Notes: a model not told the origin generated them from the letters alone. A DNA stretch of 32,819 bases from Desulfovibrio sp. (GCA_017454855.1 JAFTCE010000056.1:1-32819); one strand, 5' to 3'. Shown: positions 9,401-16,843, numbered from the stretch's first letter. Translations and numbers: made by a program.

Positions 9401-9667
9401 AGTGAAGACATGACCGTCAATGGCGGCGGCTGGGTGAACCTGAACAAGGGCACATTGGACTGCAATCTTAACGTGAACAAAAAGAATGTGCCCGATTTCC
9501 CATTGCGCTTGTACGGTTCCCTGGGGGCCATGAAGACGTCCATCGGCGCGGGTACGCTGCTGCTCAATACCTTGGGCAGCATTGCCGGCGGCGTGGTGAA
9601 CATCTTTGGCGGACTCATCCAAGGCACGCGGCGGCTGTTTACCCAAGGTGGCAAGAGTAGCCCATAG
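6449..9667 (+). CDS. AsmA-family protein (large, envelope-associated)
   Basis: This 1072-residue protein has one N-terminal membrane anchor (about residues 11-31) followed by a long periplasmic region of repeating beta-strand segments. AsmA-family proteins, including the larger TamB- and YhdP-like members, bridge or act at the cell envelope and are linked to lipid transport to the outer membrane. The opening after the anchor (VIAVGHAEIELLPHPGLALS) and the C-terminal stretch (GGWVNLNKGTLDCNL, then FPLRLYGSLGAMKTSIGAG) match the family's ends. It is longer than E. coli AsmA (about 617 residues). The start has no strong ribosome binding site, but the signal anchor begins there and the upstream spacer is short. 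It diverges from the glycosyltransferase gene, which would fit shared envelope biogenesis. Confidence 0.85.
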   Translation: MPNCFRRLRPLLRIVLPLLCSVLLLVAGGFWFLQAHCREYVEQHAQEIAAQSGLVIAVGHAEIELLPHPGLALSAVSVAGQGWKFGVDKAHVGVQLLALLQGRLRVCSIALEHPRLNGALPCTLMPNLPFTTGQTGQALTSDNAAKAIQALLPQGCAVSIVAGEADVTGSDGASFSVHGLRCDLNVSAGVRCAGRLLWDLASVTPPDALPTQLDGLTVEGETILADPIHMTPRLLLKGRLQRPDWLASLNLTAELSMNSSGQHASLDIGAALRKDGVLIPAGITGHVRREDASGEISLKDMALSLGKDRGVFDGTLRLGQPDDFALRGRLCFTRASLTQWLGFARNLPPGLQISLDALTEGVLDINMDGKGLRVPHAEATASGSHFTGTGGVASWAEPVVALNLTAPLVNLGRALPESVGVLPADLQYGHEALTPRPGRPVIAGEVNVGYDIRLNAARVRYGPLDIDDARVVIRQGLVDKRTRLEDTVLEARGKLYGGSVKGTTILGGSPETPFAIDVNVQNVDGVPLSAVLPVLPLTGGRLRGDVHIMSQGKKLNVFLRMLRGTVTVHAERGKLRSQGKNALLSFRTLDANFKARQGLWKQGRLGLDGQWKASLVEQGINAKASLNGLLWFGGPGGQFAFTNVPGDFSCDLSAERAFMPSGLQLNASGKFSCQADVGKLSLSGGQISALGIEAKGGVTLASGKEGLQWQGKMSISVPDMTKTLRQVGCAVTSLPPALGRLRLDAAFKGTPTSLALSEVITNVDNTEFRGSLALNWRKRPELHYNLSTPQLDFDRYIPQKKKGKGAGTRPSGRGEPWDFRFLQTFDAKGELHAAMATLWRLHIRNLRLAATLDHGTLSLLCRQGTLYDGSITTKAEILCDRGLQISATVAARGVDLNAASQDVGGNGVLGGVGSARVDFKANLSAAGQLPARLNGTWNVDLTDGSWQQRDRHGVFKGKPTRFQSIHASGIFMDGVVKNHNFLLKSEDMTVNGGGWVNLNKGTLDCNLNVNKKNVPDFPLRLYGSLGAMKTSIGAGTLLLNTLGSIAGGVVNIFGGLIQGTRRLFTQGGKSSP

Positions 9668-9691
9668 AGCTGTCATTTCACACACAAACCA

Positions 9692-9742
9692 GCCTGCCGT
9701 CCCTTACGCTCGGATATATCAGCATAGGTAGAGACGGCAGGC
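9692..9742 (+). promoter_or_regulatory. 51-nt hairpin upstream of the TSCPD gene
   Basis: GCCTGCCGTC (9692-9701) pairs perfectly with GACGGCAGGC (9733-9742). Inside it, 9703-9710 can pair with 9721-9728 with one mismatch and one G-T pair, leaving a ten-base loop. The hairpin ends 18 bases before the ATG at 9761 and just before the GAGG ribosome binding site. It lacks a T-tract, so it is not a classic terminator for the AsmA-family gene. It may act as an mRNA 3' stabiliser or a translational control element. Confidence 0.5.
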
Positions 9743-9760
9743 GCAGCAAGCGAGGTTGTT

Positions 9761-10024
9761 ATGGGTGTGTACTCGTACCGCCCAGTTGGGGTCTGCTCCA
9801 AACGTATCGATTTTAGATTGAACCAGGGCCGCATCCACGATCTCCATTTTGAGGGTGGCTGTCCTGGCAATCTTCAGGCCATCGCCAAATTGCTCGAAGG
9901 CGAGGAAGCCTGTCTCGTCATCAAGAAGCTCAAGGGCAATACCTGCGGTCGCAATCCCACATCCTGTGCCGATCAGCTCGCGTATGCCCTGGAAGAAGCC
10001 TTACAGAATGAAGCGTCTATCTAG
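9761..10024 (+). CDS. TSCPD-domain protein (TIGR03905-like)
   Basis: This 87-residue protein consists essentially of one TSCPD-like domain: FEGGCPGNLQAIAKLLEG (about residues 30-47), then a GNTCG segment, then PTSCADQLAYALEEAL. The conserved Cys34, Cys62 and Cys68 suggest metal or thiol chemistry. The same domain occurs at the C-terminus of some B12-dependent ribonucleotide reductases and in small stand-alone proteins of unknown role. GAGG upstream fits the start. It lies between the AsmA-family gene and a convergent hydrolase gene, so context gives no clear function. Confidence 0.85.
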   Translation: MGVYSYRPVGVCSKRIDFRLNQGRIHDLHFEGGCPGNLQAIAKLLEGEEACLVIKKLKGNTCGRNPTSCADQLAYALEEALQNEASI

Positions 10025-10067
10025 AGCCGTTGCATATGGTAAGGAAACTCCTCCAGCCTCTTGGCAT

Positions 10068-10769
10068 TTAGGGTTGCTTCTGAGGGGAAAAATGTGCGCT
10101 TTGCCCCGGGGCGAGCTGTACGAAAATGTCGCGCATTCCCTGTCTGTCCAGAGCGGCCCGAAAGTCGTCTGTGTTTTGCGCCAGTACCGGGAAGGTGCCC
10201 CAGTGCATGGGGATGACGTGGCGGCAGCGGAGTAATGTGCAGGCCAGGGCCGCTTGGGCCGCATCCATGGTGAATACGCCGCCCACGGGCAACAGGGCTA
10301 CGTCAATGGAGTACAGTTTGCCCCACAGCTCCATGTCGCTGGAAACACAAGTGTCGCCGGCGTGATAGACGGTCAAACCGTCGGGCATGCGCACAATATA
10401 GCCGGCAGGTGTGCCGGATTCGCTGGAGTGCCAAGCTGGCACCATGGTTACCTTGACGCCCTTGTGTTCCAGAGTGCCACCCATATTGAAGCCGATACCA
10501 TTGAGAATCTGTCCCTGGGGTAGGCCCGAACGGGCCAGTTTTTCCGCTGTGCCTACTATGGCTCCAAGTTTGGCTCCGCTGGTTTTGCAAATGTCCACAG
10601 TTGAACCCACATGGTCGCCATGATCGTGTGTGACCAGCACCAGATCCACCGCACCTACGTCCTTGACTGAGCAGCCGCAGGAAGGCGGGAAAAAAGGATC
10701 TAGGAGTACCTGTGCCCCTGTTGTGGCGATTTTGAACGCCGAATGTCCGTACCAGGTAATATCGCTCAT
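10068..10769 (-). CDS. UPF0173-type metal-dependent hydrolase (metallo-beta-lactamase fold)
   Basis: This 233-residue protein has the metallo-beta-lactamase core. The motif HDHGDH (His48, His50, Asp52, His53) binds the metal pair, and further ligands are expected at PAWHSSE, YHAGDT and IPMHWGTFP. The opening [11 protein letters not shown] is characteristic of the UPF0173/UlaG-like group. An AGGAGG site precedes the ATG. The substrate is not known for this group; a phosphodiester or lactone is possible. It lies 80 bp downstream of ubiX on the same strand. Confidence 0.92.
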   Translation of the reverse strand: MSDITWYGHSAFKIATTGAQVLLDPFFPPSCGCSVKDVGAVDLVLVTHDHGDHVGSTVDICKTSGAKLGAIVGTAEKLARSGLPQGQILNGIGFNMGGTLEHKGVKVTMVPAWHSSESGTPAGYIVRMPDGLTVYHAGDTCVSSDMELWGKLYSIDVALLPVGGVFTMDAAQAALACTLLRCRHVIPMHWGTFPVLAQNTDDFRAALDRQGMRDIFVQLAPGQSAHFSPQKQP

Positions 10770-10849
10770 ACTGCCTCCTGTTCCCCGGCCTTAGGCCAGC
10801 GTTTTTTTTGCTCTTGTTTGGGGTCTGTGATTTGCGTTTGCCCCTCGTC

Positions 10850-11428
10850 TCAGCTCACACCCTGCCAGCGGCCCAGGTCGTGTGCTAGGCCGATTTGATC
10901 GAAAATGCGACCGCAGGCATGGGTCAGAACTTCGTCAAGCGTTTGGGGATGTAGGTAAAACCCAGGCGAAAAGGGCATAATCACGGCGCCGGCCTGGCGC
11001 AAAGTCAGCATGTTGCGCAAATGAATGGCCGAGAGCGGACTTTCGCGTGTGACCAGCACCAAGGGCAGTCCTTCTTTTAGGGCCACGTCTGCAGCGCGCT
11101 GAACCAGATTGCGCGTAGCCCCAGAGGCCAGAGCGCCAAGTGTGCCCATGGAGCAGGGCACAAGCAGCATGGCACAGTGGTTGCTGTTACGCCGCCACCA
11201 GGAACCGCTGGAAGGACCGGCGGCCAAATCGTCTGCTGCGTAGGCATAGTCCGCTAGGGAAGTAAGATATTCCGGCCCGGCATGACATTCCTCACGCAAA
11301 ACTTTAGCCGCGCCGTCCGTGACAATGCAGTGCGTGGACACATTGGGCATGCCCTGCAGCAGAGTGAGTAAGCGCACAGCCAGGGGCATACCGCTGGCCC
11401 CACTGACTCCAACGAGAATGTGGCGCAT
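10850..11428 (-). CDS. ubiX: Flavin prenyltransferase
   Basis: This 192-residue protein joins a dimethylallyl group to FMN, making the prenylated flavin cofactor used by UbiD-type decarboxylases. The family opening ILVGVSGASGMPLAVRLL, the LLVPCSMGTLGALASG segment, the LVLVTRESPLSAIHLRNML segment and VIMPFSPGFY are all visible. The start at 11428 gives the normal length and follows GGAG; an open frame to 11563 adds an N-terminal extension atypical of the family. No ubiD lies in the window, so the partner decarboxylase must be elsewhere. In anaerobes UbiX often serves menaquinone or aromatic-acid metabolism. Confidence 0.95.
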   Translation of the reverse strand: MRHILVGVSGASGMPLAVRLLTLLQGMPNVSTHCIVTDGAAKVLREECHAGPEYLTSLADYAYAADDLAAGPSSGSWWRRNSNHCAMLLVPCSMGTLGALASGATRNLVQRAADVALKEGLPLVLVTRESPLSAIHLRNMLTLRQAGAVIMPFSPGFYLHPQTLDEVLTHACGRIFDQIGLAHDLGRWQGVS

Positions 11429-11688
11429 GGTGTCTCCGTGTAAAATTGATGGCATAGTCCCGGCCAGCAACGCGCGATAAACGCATCGGCAACGTCGTGA
11501 CACAGGTGAATAGAGATACGCCAAAAACAAGGAATCTGGCCACGAAGTCAGTATACTACGCACGCTTGGGCCTTGCCAAGCATGTATTTCAGGTTTTCTT
11601 AGCTGACGAATGCCTCAAAATCGTAAAATGGCTGCGTCAGAAGCTACTATGCCTTTTTTGTGGCTTTAAAGGTGTCATACAGCGAGGA

Positions 11689-11717
11689 AGCCCCCGCCTT
11701 GAGGCGGGGGAGGATGT
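11689..11717 (+). mobile_element. IS200/IS605-like right-end remnant
   Basis: A perfect 8-bp stem, CCCCCGCC TTGA GGCGGGGG (11691-11710), is preceded by GAAG-type bases and followed by AGGATGTCA. This arrangement strongly resembles the subterminal hairpin at the tnpB-side end of IS200/IS605 elements. One reading frame across it reads EEAPALRRGRMS, like the C-terminal tail of TnpB proteins. No transposase gene is present. It is most likely a solo end or decayed remnant; a chance terminator hairpin is the alternative. Confidence 0.4.
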
Positions 11718-11788
11718 CAATTCTGGGTTCAGAGGCTGAGCTGAAGCTATTGACGGAATTGTCGTTGAAAAAAGAAAAAGGAGAGGGC

Positions 11789-11845
11789 ATGGAAGCGCAA
11801 AGCATTGGGGAGATGCACTTCAGTGGGCATCTGTCACAAAAATAA
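11789..11845 (+). CDS. Possible 18-residue leader peptide upstream of rpsA
   Basis: ATG at 11789 follows AAAAAGGAGAGGGC, a strong ribosome binding site at good spacing, and opens 18 codons ending in TAA (MEAQSIGEMHFSGHLSQK). The two leader stem-loops start just downstream. It may be a translated leader that influences the hairpins, or the fossil tail of the nearby transposon remnant, since the frame continues upstream into the IS-like end. Nothing in the peptide itself suggests amino-acid sensing. Confidence 0.25.
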   Translation: MEAQSIGEMHFSGHLSQK

Positions 11846-11853
11846 GGCCAAAG

Positions 11854-11910
11854 CGGCTGTGAATAGGAACAAGACAGGCCGTTTTTCAAGGATTTTTTCT
11901 TGTTCTTTTT
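11854..11910 (+). promoter_or_regulatory. Two mutually exclusive T-tracted stem-loops in the rpsA leader
   Basis: Hairpin A pairs CGGCTGT (11854-11860) with ACAGGCCG (11874-11881, one bulge) and is followed by TTTTT. Hairpin B pairs GAACAAGA (11867-11874) with TCTTGTTC (11898-11905) and is also followed by TTTTT. They share bases, so they cannot both be fully formed. The layout resembles an attenuator about 70-120 nt before rpsA. Whether either actually terminates transcription is not known. Confidence 0.4.
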
Positions 11911-11975
11911 GTCAAATCCTGCTAGAAAGGCAGCCCCTCCCCTAGGGAAGGAAATCATGCTTGGAGGCTGGACAT

Positions 11976-13685
11976 ATGGCTGATTTGGAAAGTGGGCACG
12001 ATAACGAAATGGATTTCGGAAGCGCCCTGGAAAACTATCTCAATGCCGATTTCGGAGATCTCGAGGAAGGTTCCATCACGAAAGGCGAAATCGTCCGCGT
12101 GGATGACGATAATGTGCTGGTCGACGTGAACTTCAAGTCCGAAGGGCAAATACCCACAGCGGAATTTCGCGATGCTGCTGGTAACATCAACATTCACGTC
12201 GGCGACACTGTAGATGTCTACGTCGTTCGCAAGAATGAAAACGACGGCACCATTACGCTTTCCTTTGAGAAAGCCAAGCGCATGCAGGTCTTCGACCAAC
12301 TGGAGGACGTGCAGGAGAACAACAGAGTCGTCAAAGGGCATATCATGCGCCGCATCAAGGGCGGTTATACCGTGGACATCAATGGGGTAGAGGCTTTTCT
12401 GCCCGGATCCCATGTGGATTTGCGTCCGGTGCCCGATATGGATGCCCTGGTCAACCAGGAATTTGAATTCCGCGTCCTCAAAATCAATCGCCGCCGCAGC
12501 AATGTCATTGTCTCACGGCGCGTCCTGCTGGAGGAAGAGCGCGATTCCAAACGCCAGGATTTGCTGCGCACCCTGGAAGAAGGCCAAATCATCACCGGCA
12601 AGGCCAAGAATATCACGGAATACGGCGTATTTGTGGATCTGGGCGGCTTGGACGGCCTGCTGCATATAACCGACATGAGCTGGAAGCGCATCCGCCATCC
12701 TAAAGAAATGATCCAAATCGGTCAGGAGCTGACGCTCAAGGTTCTTTCCTTTGACCGCGAGAACAATAAAGTTTCCCTGGGCCTGAAGCAACTCGTACCG
12801 GATCCCTGGCAGGATATTTCTGCCCGCTTTCCCGAAGGCACCAAGTGCAGCGGCAAGGTCACCAACCTGGTTGACTATGGCGCCTTTGTGGAGCTGGAAC
12901 CCGGCGTGGAAGGTCTGGTGCATATTTCGGAAATGTCCTGGACGCGCAAGCTGCGACATCCTTCGCAAATGGTTCACACCGGCGACGAAGTGGAAGTTAT
13001 CATCCTTGGCGTTGACGGAGACAAGAAACGTATCAGCCTGGGCATGAAGCAGGTTCGTCCCAACCCGTGGGAGTTGGTGGCCGAAAAGTATCCTGAAGGC
13101 ACGATTCTTGAGGGCGTTATCAAGAATATTACCGAATTTGGCATGTTCATCGGCATTGAAGACGGCATCGACGGTCTCATCCATGTTTCCGACATTTCCT
13201 GGACCAAGAAGTTGCGCCATCCCAACGAGCTGTACAAGGTGGGCGATACAGTGCAAGCCAAGGTTCTCACTGTGGATCAGGAGAGCGAAAAATTTACATT
13301 AGGCATCAAGCAGCTCGTAGACGACCCCTGGGGCCATGTACCGAGTACCTACCCCGTGGGCTGTACGGTCAAGGGTGTGGTCACCAACATCACCGATTTT
13401 GGACTGTTTGTTGAAGTTGAAGAAGGTATTGAAGGCTTGGTGCATGTTTCCGAGCTGTCCAGCAAGAAGGTCAAAACGCCAGCCGAAATGTACAAGGAAG
13501 GCCAGGAAATTCAAGCCAAGGTCATCCATGTGAGCGCCGAAGATCGCCGTCTAGGTCTGTCCATCAAGCAGATCAAGGACGAAGAGGAGCGCAAGCCCAA
13601 AGAATTCCACGTCGGCCCACAGGAATCCGGTCAAAATCTCGGAGATCTGCTCAAGCAGGCGCAGGAAGAAAACGAGAATACCTAG
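11976..13685 (+). CDS. rpsA: 30S ribosomal protein S1
   Basis: This 569-residue protein helps the 30S subunit bind mRNA at initiation. All six S1 RNA-binding repeats are present, with cores beginning ITKGEIVRV, VVKGHIMRR, IITGKAKNITEYGVF, KCSGKVTNLVDYGAF, ILEGVIKNITEFGMF and TVKGVVTNITDFGLF. Repeats 3-6 are closely similar; the first two are divergent, as in other S1 proteins where they anchor the ribosome. GGAGG at 11963-11967 fixes the ATG at 11976; an in-frame TTG at 11961 is less likely. The gene appears monocistronic, followed by a strong terminator. Confidence 0.97.
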   Translation: MADLESGHDNEMDFGSALENYLNADFGDLEEGSITKGEIVRVDDDNVLVDVNFKSEGQIPTAEFRDAAGNINIHVGDTVDVYVVRKNENDGTITLSFEKAKRMQVFDQLEDVQENNRVVKGHIMRRIKGGYTVDINGVEAFLPGSHVDLRPVPDMDALVNQEFEFRVLKINRRRSNVIVSRRVLLEEERDSKRQDLLRTLEEGQIITGKAKNITEYGVFVDLGGLDGLLHITDMSWKRIRHPKEMIQIGQELTLKVLSFDRENNKVSLGLKQLVPDPWQDISARFPEGTKCSGKVTNLVDYGAFVELEPGVEGLVHISEMSWTRKLRHPSQMVHTGDEVEVIILGVDGDKKRISLGMKQVRPNPWELVAEKYPEGTILEGVIKNITEFGMFIGIEDGIDGLIHVSDISWTKKLRHPNELYKVGDTVQAKVLTVDQESEKFTLGIKQLVDDPWGHVPSTYPVGCTVKGVVTNITDFGLFVEVEEGIEGLVHVSELSSKKVKTPAEMYKEGQEIQAKVIHVSAEDRRLGLSIKQIKDEEERKPKEFHVGPQESGQNLGDLLKQAQEENENT

Positions 13686-13724
13686 TCCGGTTTACTTTTT
13701 CCTTATTCAGACACACGCAAACCA

Positions 13725-13756
13725 GCGCTCCCGTATCCTGCGGGAGCGCGTTTTTT
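13725..13756 (+). terminator. Rho-independent terminator of rpsA
   Basis: GCGCTCCCG (13725-13733) and CGGGAGCGC (13741-13749) form a perfect 9-bp GC-rich stem with a seven-base loop, followed after one G by TTTTTT. It lies 40 bases after the rpsA stop codon. The xth gene ends on the other strand at 13867, so this also separates convergent transcripts. Confidence 0.93.
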
Positions 13757-13866
13757 GCTCCCCTCTGTCGTCCATCGACTTTGATAAAGAACGACTGGGG
13801 GCAAAAGTCATGGCGTAGCCAAAAAGCCAGTTCTGGGAAATACTGCTGGCAGATGTACGCTGTTGC

Positions 13867-14673
13867 TCACAGTTCCAGGCACAGGCCCACAGGGCAGTGG
13901 TCGGAACCGTACACGCTATCCTCGATCCAGGCTTCGCGTACCTTGTCTGCAAGCTCTTGGGAAACAAAGAAATAATCAATGCGCCAGCCGATATTTTTCG
14001 GTCGGGCGCGGCTCTTGTACGACCACCAGGTATAGCGGCCTGCTTCCTTACCGTGCAGCAAGCGGAAGGAGTCCACATAACCCGCTTGGGTAAAGCGATC
14101 CAGGAAGGCGCGTTCCTCCGGCAGAAAGCCCGTGGACTTCTCGTTCTGCTTGGGACGTGCGAGATCAATGCTTGTGTGGGCAATGTTGAAATCCCCGCAG
14201 ACAACGACGGGCTTGCTGCCTCGACAGGCTTCGACGTAGCGCAGAAAAGCCTCGAAAAAGCCCATTTTGTAGGGGACGCGTTTGAAACGGCCCGTTGGCT
14301 TGCCCTTTTCGTCCAGCTCTTCGGCGCCGCCATTGGGGAAGTAGCCATTGAAAAAATGAAACTGCGCAAATTCCAGGTGCAGCAGCCGTCCCTCGCCCTG
14401 AAATGCAACTTCAGGCAGTTCGCTCTTGACCCGCAGGGGGGCAATGCGACTGAACACGGCCACGCCGGAATAGCCCTTCTTGACCTCGCTGGAAGCCCAT
14501 GCGGCATACCAGCCCTTGGGTTCGCGCAGGCTGGCATCTAGCTGACAGGGCTGGGCCTTGGTCTCCTGTAGGGCCACAATCTGGGCGTCCGTCTCGGCAA
14601 ACCAGCGCCACTCCGGTTTTGCAGCCAGGGCGCGCAGGCCGTTGACATTCCACGAAACGCACTTGATGCGCAT
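13867..14673 (-). CDS. xth: Exodeoxyribonuclease III
   Basis: This 268-residue enzyme cleaves DNA at abasic sites and trims 3' ends during base-excision repair. Catalytic landmarks are visible: the N-terminal SWNVNGLRA, the metal-binding glutamate in LQETK, the CGDFNIAHTSIDLARP segment with the catalytic Asp/Asn pair, RIDYFFVS, and the terminal SDHCPVG with the catalytic histidine. The start at 14673 follows AGGAGG; an upstream in-frame ATG at 14709 would overlap umuD. The gene follows umuD by 32 bp on the same strand, suggesting joint expression during DNA damage. Confidence 0.96.
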   Translation of the reverse strand: MRIKCVSWNVNGLRALAAKPEWRWFAETDAQIVALQETKAQPCQLDASLREPKGWYAAWASSEVKKGYSGVAVFSRIAPLRVKSELPEVAFQGEGRLLHLEFAQFHFFNGYFPNGGAEELDEKGKPTGRFKRVPYKMGFFEAFLRYVEACRGSKPVVVCGDFNIAHTSIDLARPKQNEKSTGFLPEERAFLDRFTQAGYVDSFRLLHGKEAGRYTWWSYKSRARPKNIGWRIDYFFVSQELADKVREAWIEDSVYGSDHCPVGLCLEL

Positions 14674-14705
14674 GGTCGCCTCCTGCCTATGGGCGCGAGG
14701 GGACG

Positions 14706-15137
14706 TCAAACCTTATGAATGGCATAGGTCACAACGCCCCAAATATGGACGTGTTCGCGCTGCGTAATATCAAACTCAGGAAATTCGGGATTTTCCGGCA
14801 CAAGCAAGACTTTGTTCCCGCGGCGCACAAGGCGCTTGACCGTCAGTTCGCCATCCAGGGCGGCAATGACAATCCTTTTATGTTCCGCACGCAGCGCGCG
14901 ATCAACCACGAGCAAGTCGCCGTCGTAAATGCCGGCATTGATCATGGACTGGCCGTGCGCACGCACAAAAAAAGTCGAGGAGGCATGTTTGACGATATGG
15001 GTATGCAGATTCAACGTGTTTTCAAGATAGTCATCGGCAGGCGACGGAAAGCCGGCCTCGACAGGAGAAAGGAACAAGGGAATGTCTGCTGAAGCTGCTT
15101 GCGCCGTATCCACTGCGCCCAAAACTTCTACCTTCAT
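14706..15137 (-). CDS. umuD: UmuD-like self-cleaving S24 protease
   Basis: This 143-residue protein matches UmuD in length and layout. After RecA-promoted self-cleavage UmuD normally joins UmuC to make a translesion polymerase. The likely cleavage bond is Ala28-Gly29 in SPVEAGFPSP; the catalytic serine is Ser64 in AHGQSM and the lysine is Lys101 in GELTVKRL. No DNA-binding helix-turn-helix is present, which separates it from LexA. AAGGAA precedes the chosen ATG at 15137; in-frame starts at 15161 and 15293 would add 8 or 52 residues. No umuC lies next to it. The neighbouring xth gene suggests a repair operon. A clear LexA box was not found upstream. Confidence 0.88.
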   Translation of the reverse strand: MKVEVLGAVDTAQAASADIPLFLSPVEAGFPSPADDYLENTLNLHTHIVKHASSTFFVRAHGQSMINAGIYDGDLLVVDRALRAEHKRIVIAALDGELTVKRLVRRGNKVLLVPENPEFPEFDITQREHVHIWGVVTYAIHKV

Positions 15138-15440
15138 CAAAAGTTCCTTCGATGGAAACATCCCCTTCTTGCGGACAATGCGCTTGACGCACGGCAAAGT
15201 CGGGGCATCTTTCCTTTTTTTAGGGAGGGCCTCTGCGTCGGGGGCGGACTCAATCGGTGGAGAAAGCCGACTGTGGATTGAAATAAACAACACGCTGCTG
15301 CTGATTATGGGAGGTAAGCCTAGACAGCGCTTCCTGCTGGGGCAATCTAAACGCCACTGCCGCCCTTGGCAAGCATTTTTCTGAGAGATTTGTGTCCAAG
15401 CGCCAAAGAGTCAGGGAAGGAGTCGCACAGGTTATGGCTC
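15138..15440. other. Spacer between umuD and the malic enzyme promoter
   Basis: This stretch separates divergent umuD and the malic enzyme gene. On the minus strand the umuD frame stays open to 15293, so an N-terminally extended form is formally possible. I see no convincing LexA operator, no RNA gene and no other supported ORF. The plus-strand promoter of the malic enzyme starts immediately after it. Confidence 0.5.
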
Positions 15441-15469
15441 TTGCCATGCGTTGAGAAGTACTCTACATT
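15441..15469 (+). promoter_or_regulatory. Sigma-70-type promoter of the malic enzyme gene
   Basis: TTGCCA (15441-15446) and TACATT (15464-15469) are separated by 17 bases, close to the sigma-70 consensus TTGACA-N17-TATAAT. The expected transcript would carry a leader of roughly 90 bases before the ATG at 15569. Confidence 0.55.
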
Positions 15470-15568
15470 TAGGCTACATGTTGCCGCATCGGGAATGCTT
15501 TGCTTCCATCCACTTCGCCAGCTGGCAAAGACAGCCCGGCGACATACCCAATCAAGGAGTCTGAACAT

Positions 15569-16843
15569 ATGTCCCGCATCAAAAATGTGCGTGATGAAGC
15601 CCTGGCTCTGCACAAAAACAATCAGGGCAAGGTAGAGTTGCACGTCAAGGTTTCGGCGTGCGACGCCGATGACCTGACCCTGGCCTATTCGCCTGGAGTG
15701 GCCGAACCCTGCTTGGAAATTCACAAGGATGCTTCCCAGCTTGACGTCTACACCAATCATGCCAACTTTGTCTGTGTCGTCTCCAACGGGACAGCTGTCC
15801 TCGGCCTGGGCGACATCGGCGCAGCAGCGGCCATGCCCGTCATGGAGGGCAAGGCCCTGCTTTTCAAAACCTTCGGCGATGTGGATGCCTTTCCCATCTG
15901 CGTGCATACCAAGGATAGCCAAAAAATCGTCGAGCTTATCGAACTCATGGCTCCCACCTTTGGCGGTGTCAATCTGGAAGACATCAAGGCGCCGGAGTGC
16001 TTTATCATTGAAAATGCCCTTAAGGAGCGCGGCATCTTCCAGGGACCCATTTTTCACGACGACCAGCACGGTACGGCCGTTGTGACCATGGCCGGAATGC
16101 TCAACGCACTTAAGGTGGTGGGCAAGAAGCTGGCGGACATCAAGGTGGTCACCAGCGGTGCGGGTGCTGCGGGCACGGCCATTGTCAAGTTACTCATGGC
16201 CGTGGGACTCAAAAACGTCATTATGTGCGATTCCCACGGACCCATCTATGCCGGACGCCCTGAGGGCATGAACGTCTTTAAGGAAGAAATTGCCCTTGCC
16301 ACCAATCCGGACAAGGTCAAGGGCACATTGGCCGACGCTATCAAGGGCGCCGATGCCTTTATTGGCGTTTCCGTGCCCAACGCGCTCCATGAGGACATGA
16401 TTCGCAGCATGGCCAAAGATCCCCTTGTTTTCGCCCAGGCCAATCCCATACCGGAAATATGGCCATTGGAACGCGCCCACACTGCCGGCGCAGCCGTAGT
16501 GGCTACGGGCCGCTCGGATTGTCCCAACCAGATCAACAACATTCTGGCTTTCCCTGGCATTTTCAGGGGCGCTCTTGACGTACGCGCCACGGATATCAAC
16601 GACAGTATGAAGATTGCAGCGGCCCAGGCCATCGCCGACATGGTGCCGGAACGCGAGCTGAGCGCTGCGAAGATCATCCCTTTTTCCTTTGATAGAGAAG
16701 TAGCCCCACGTGTGGCCGCAGCCACAGCTAAGGCAGCCATGGAGAGCGGCGTGGCCCGTGTGCAGATAGATCCGCAGCAGGTAGCGGAAAATCTGCGCCA
16801 GCGCCTGGCTCGACAGGCCGGGAATGCCATTTGTCGCCCTTGA
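15569..16843 (+). CDS. NAD(P)-dependent malic enzyme (short form)
   Basis: This 424-residue enzyme oxidatively decarboxylates malate to pyruvate. It has AYSPGVAEPC near the start, the metal/substrate region GDIGAAAAMPVMEGKALLF, FHDDQHGTA, the nucleotide-binding GAGAAGTAI, and the closing SDCPNQINNILAFPGIFRGALD. The length matches short bacterial malic enzymes without the C-terminal phosphotransacetylase-like domain of MaeB. AAGGAG at 15554-15559 sets the start at 15569; the longer open frame from 15500 has no better site. The TRAP transporter genes follow within 85 bp, suggesting joint C4-dicarboxylate use. The coenzyme preference cannot be decided here. Confidence 0.96.
   Translation: MSRIKNVRDEALALHKNNQGKVELHVKVSACDADDLTLAYSPGVAEPCLEIHKDASQLDVYTNHANFVCVVSNGTAVLGLGDIGAAAAMPVMEGKALLFKTFGDVDAFPICVHTKDSQKIVELIELMAPTFGGVNLEDIKAPECFIIENALKERGIFQGPIFHDDQHGTAVVTMAGMLNALKVVGKKLADIKVVTSGAGAAGTAIVKLLMAVGLKNVIMCDSHGPIYAGRPEGMNVFKEEIALATNPDKVKGTLADAIKGADAFIGVSVPNALHEDMIRSMAKDPLVFAQANPIPEIWPLERAHTAGAAVVATGRSDCPNQINNILAFPGIFRGALDVRATDINDSMKIAAAQAIADMVPERELSAAKIIPFSFDREVAPRVAAATAKAAMESGVARVQIDPQQVAENLRQRLARQAGNAICRP

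Larger units (their letters stand above)
11429..11975. other. Long intergenic region upstream of rpsA
   Basis: These 547 bases separate the divergent ubiX and rpsA genes and hold no full-length gene that I can support. They include an IS200/IS605-like hairpin end (11689-11717), an 18-codon ORF with a good ribosome binding site (11789-11845), and two overlapping T-tracted stem-loops (11854-11910). The region is more AT-rich than neighbouring genes. Both the ubiX and rpsA promoters must lie here, but I could not identify a convincing -35/-10 pair. Confidence 0.6.

Noticed and set aside
10785..10820. Plus-strand hairpin GGCC-TTA-GGCC followed by eight T residues
   Set aside because: It resembles a terminator, but no plus-strand gene reads into it, and the minus-strand orientation lacks a T-tract.
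15138..15330. LexA operator upstream of umuD
   Set aside because: I looked for CTGT-N8-ACAG and similar palindromes and found none that convinces; Desulfobacterota LexA boxes vary, so absence is not firm.
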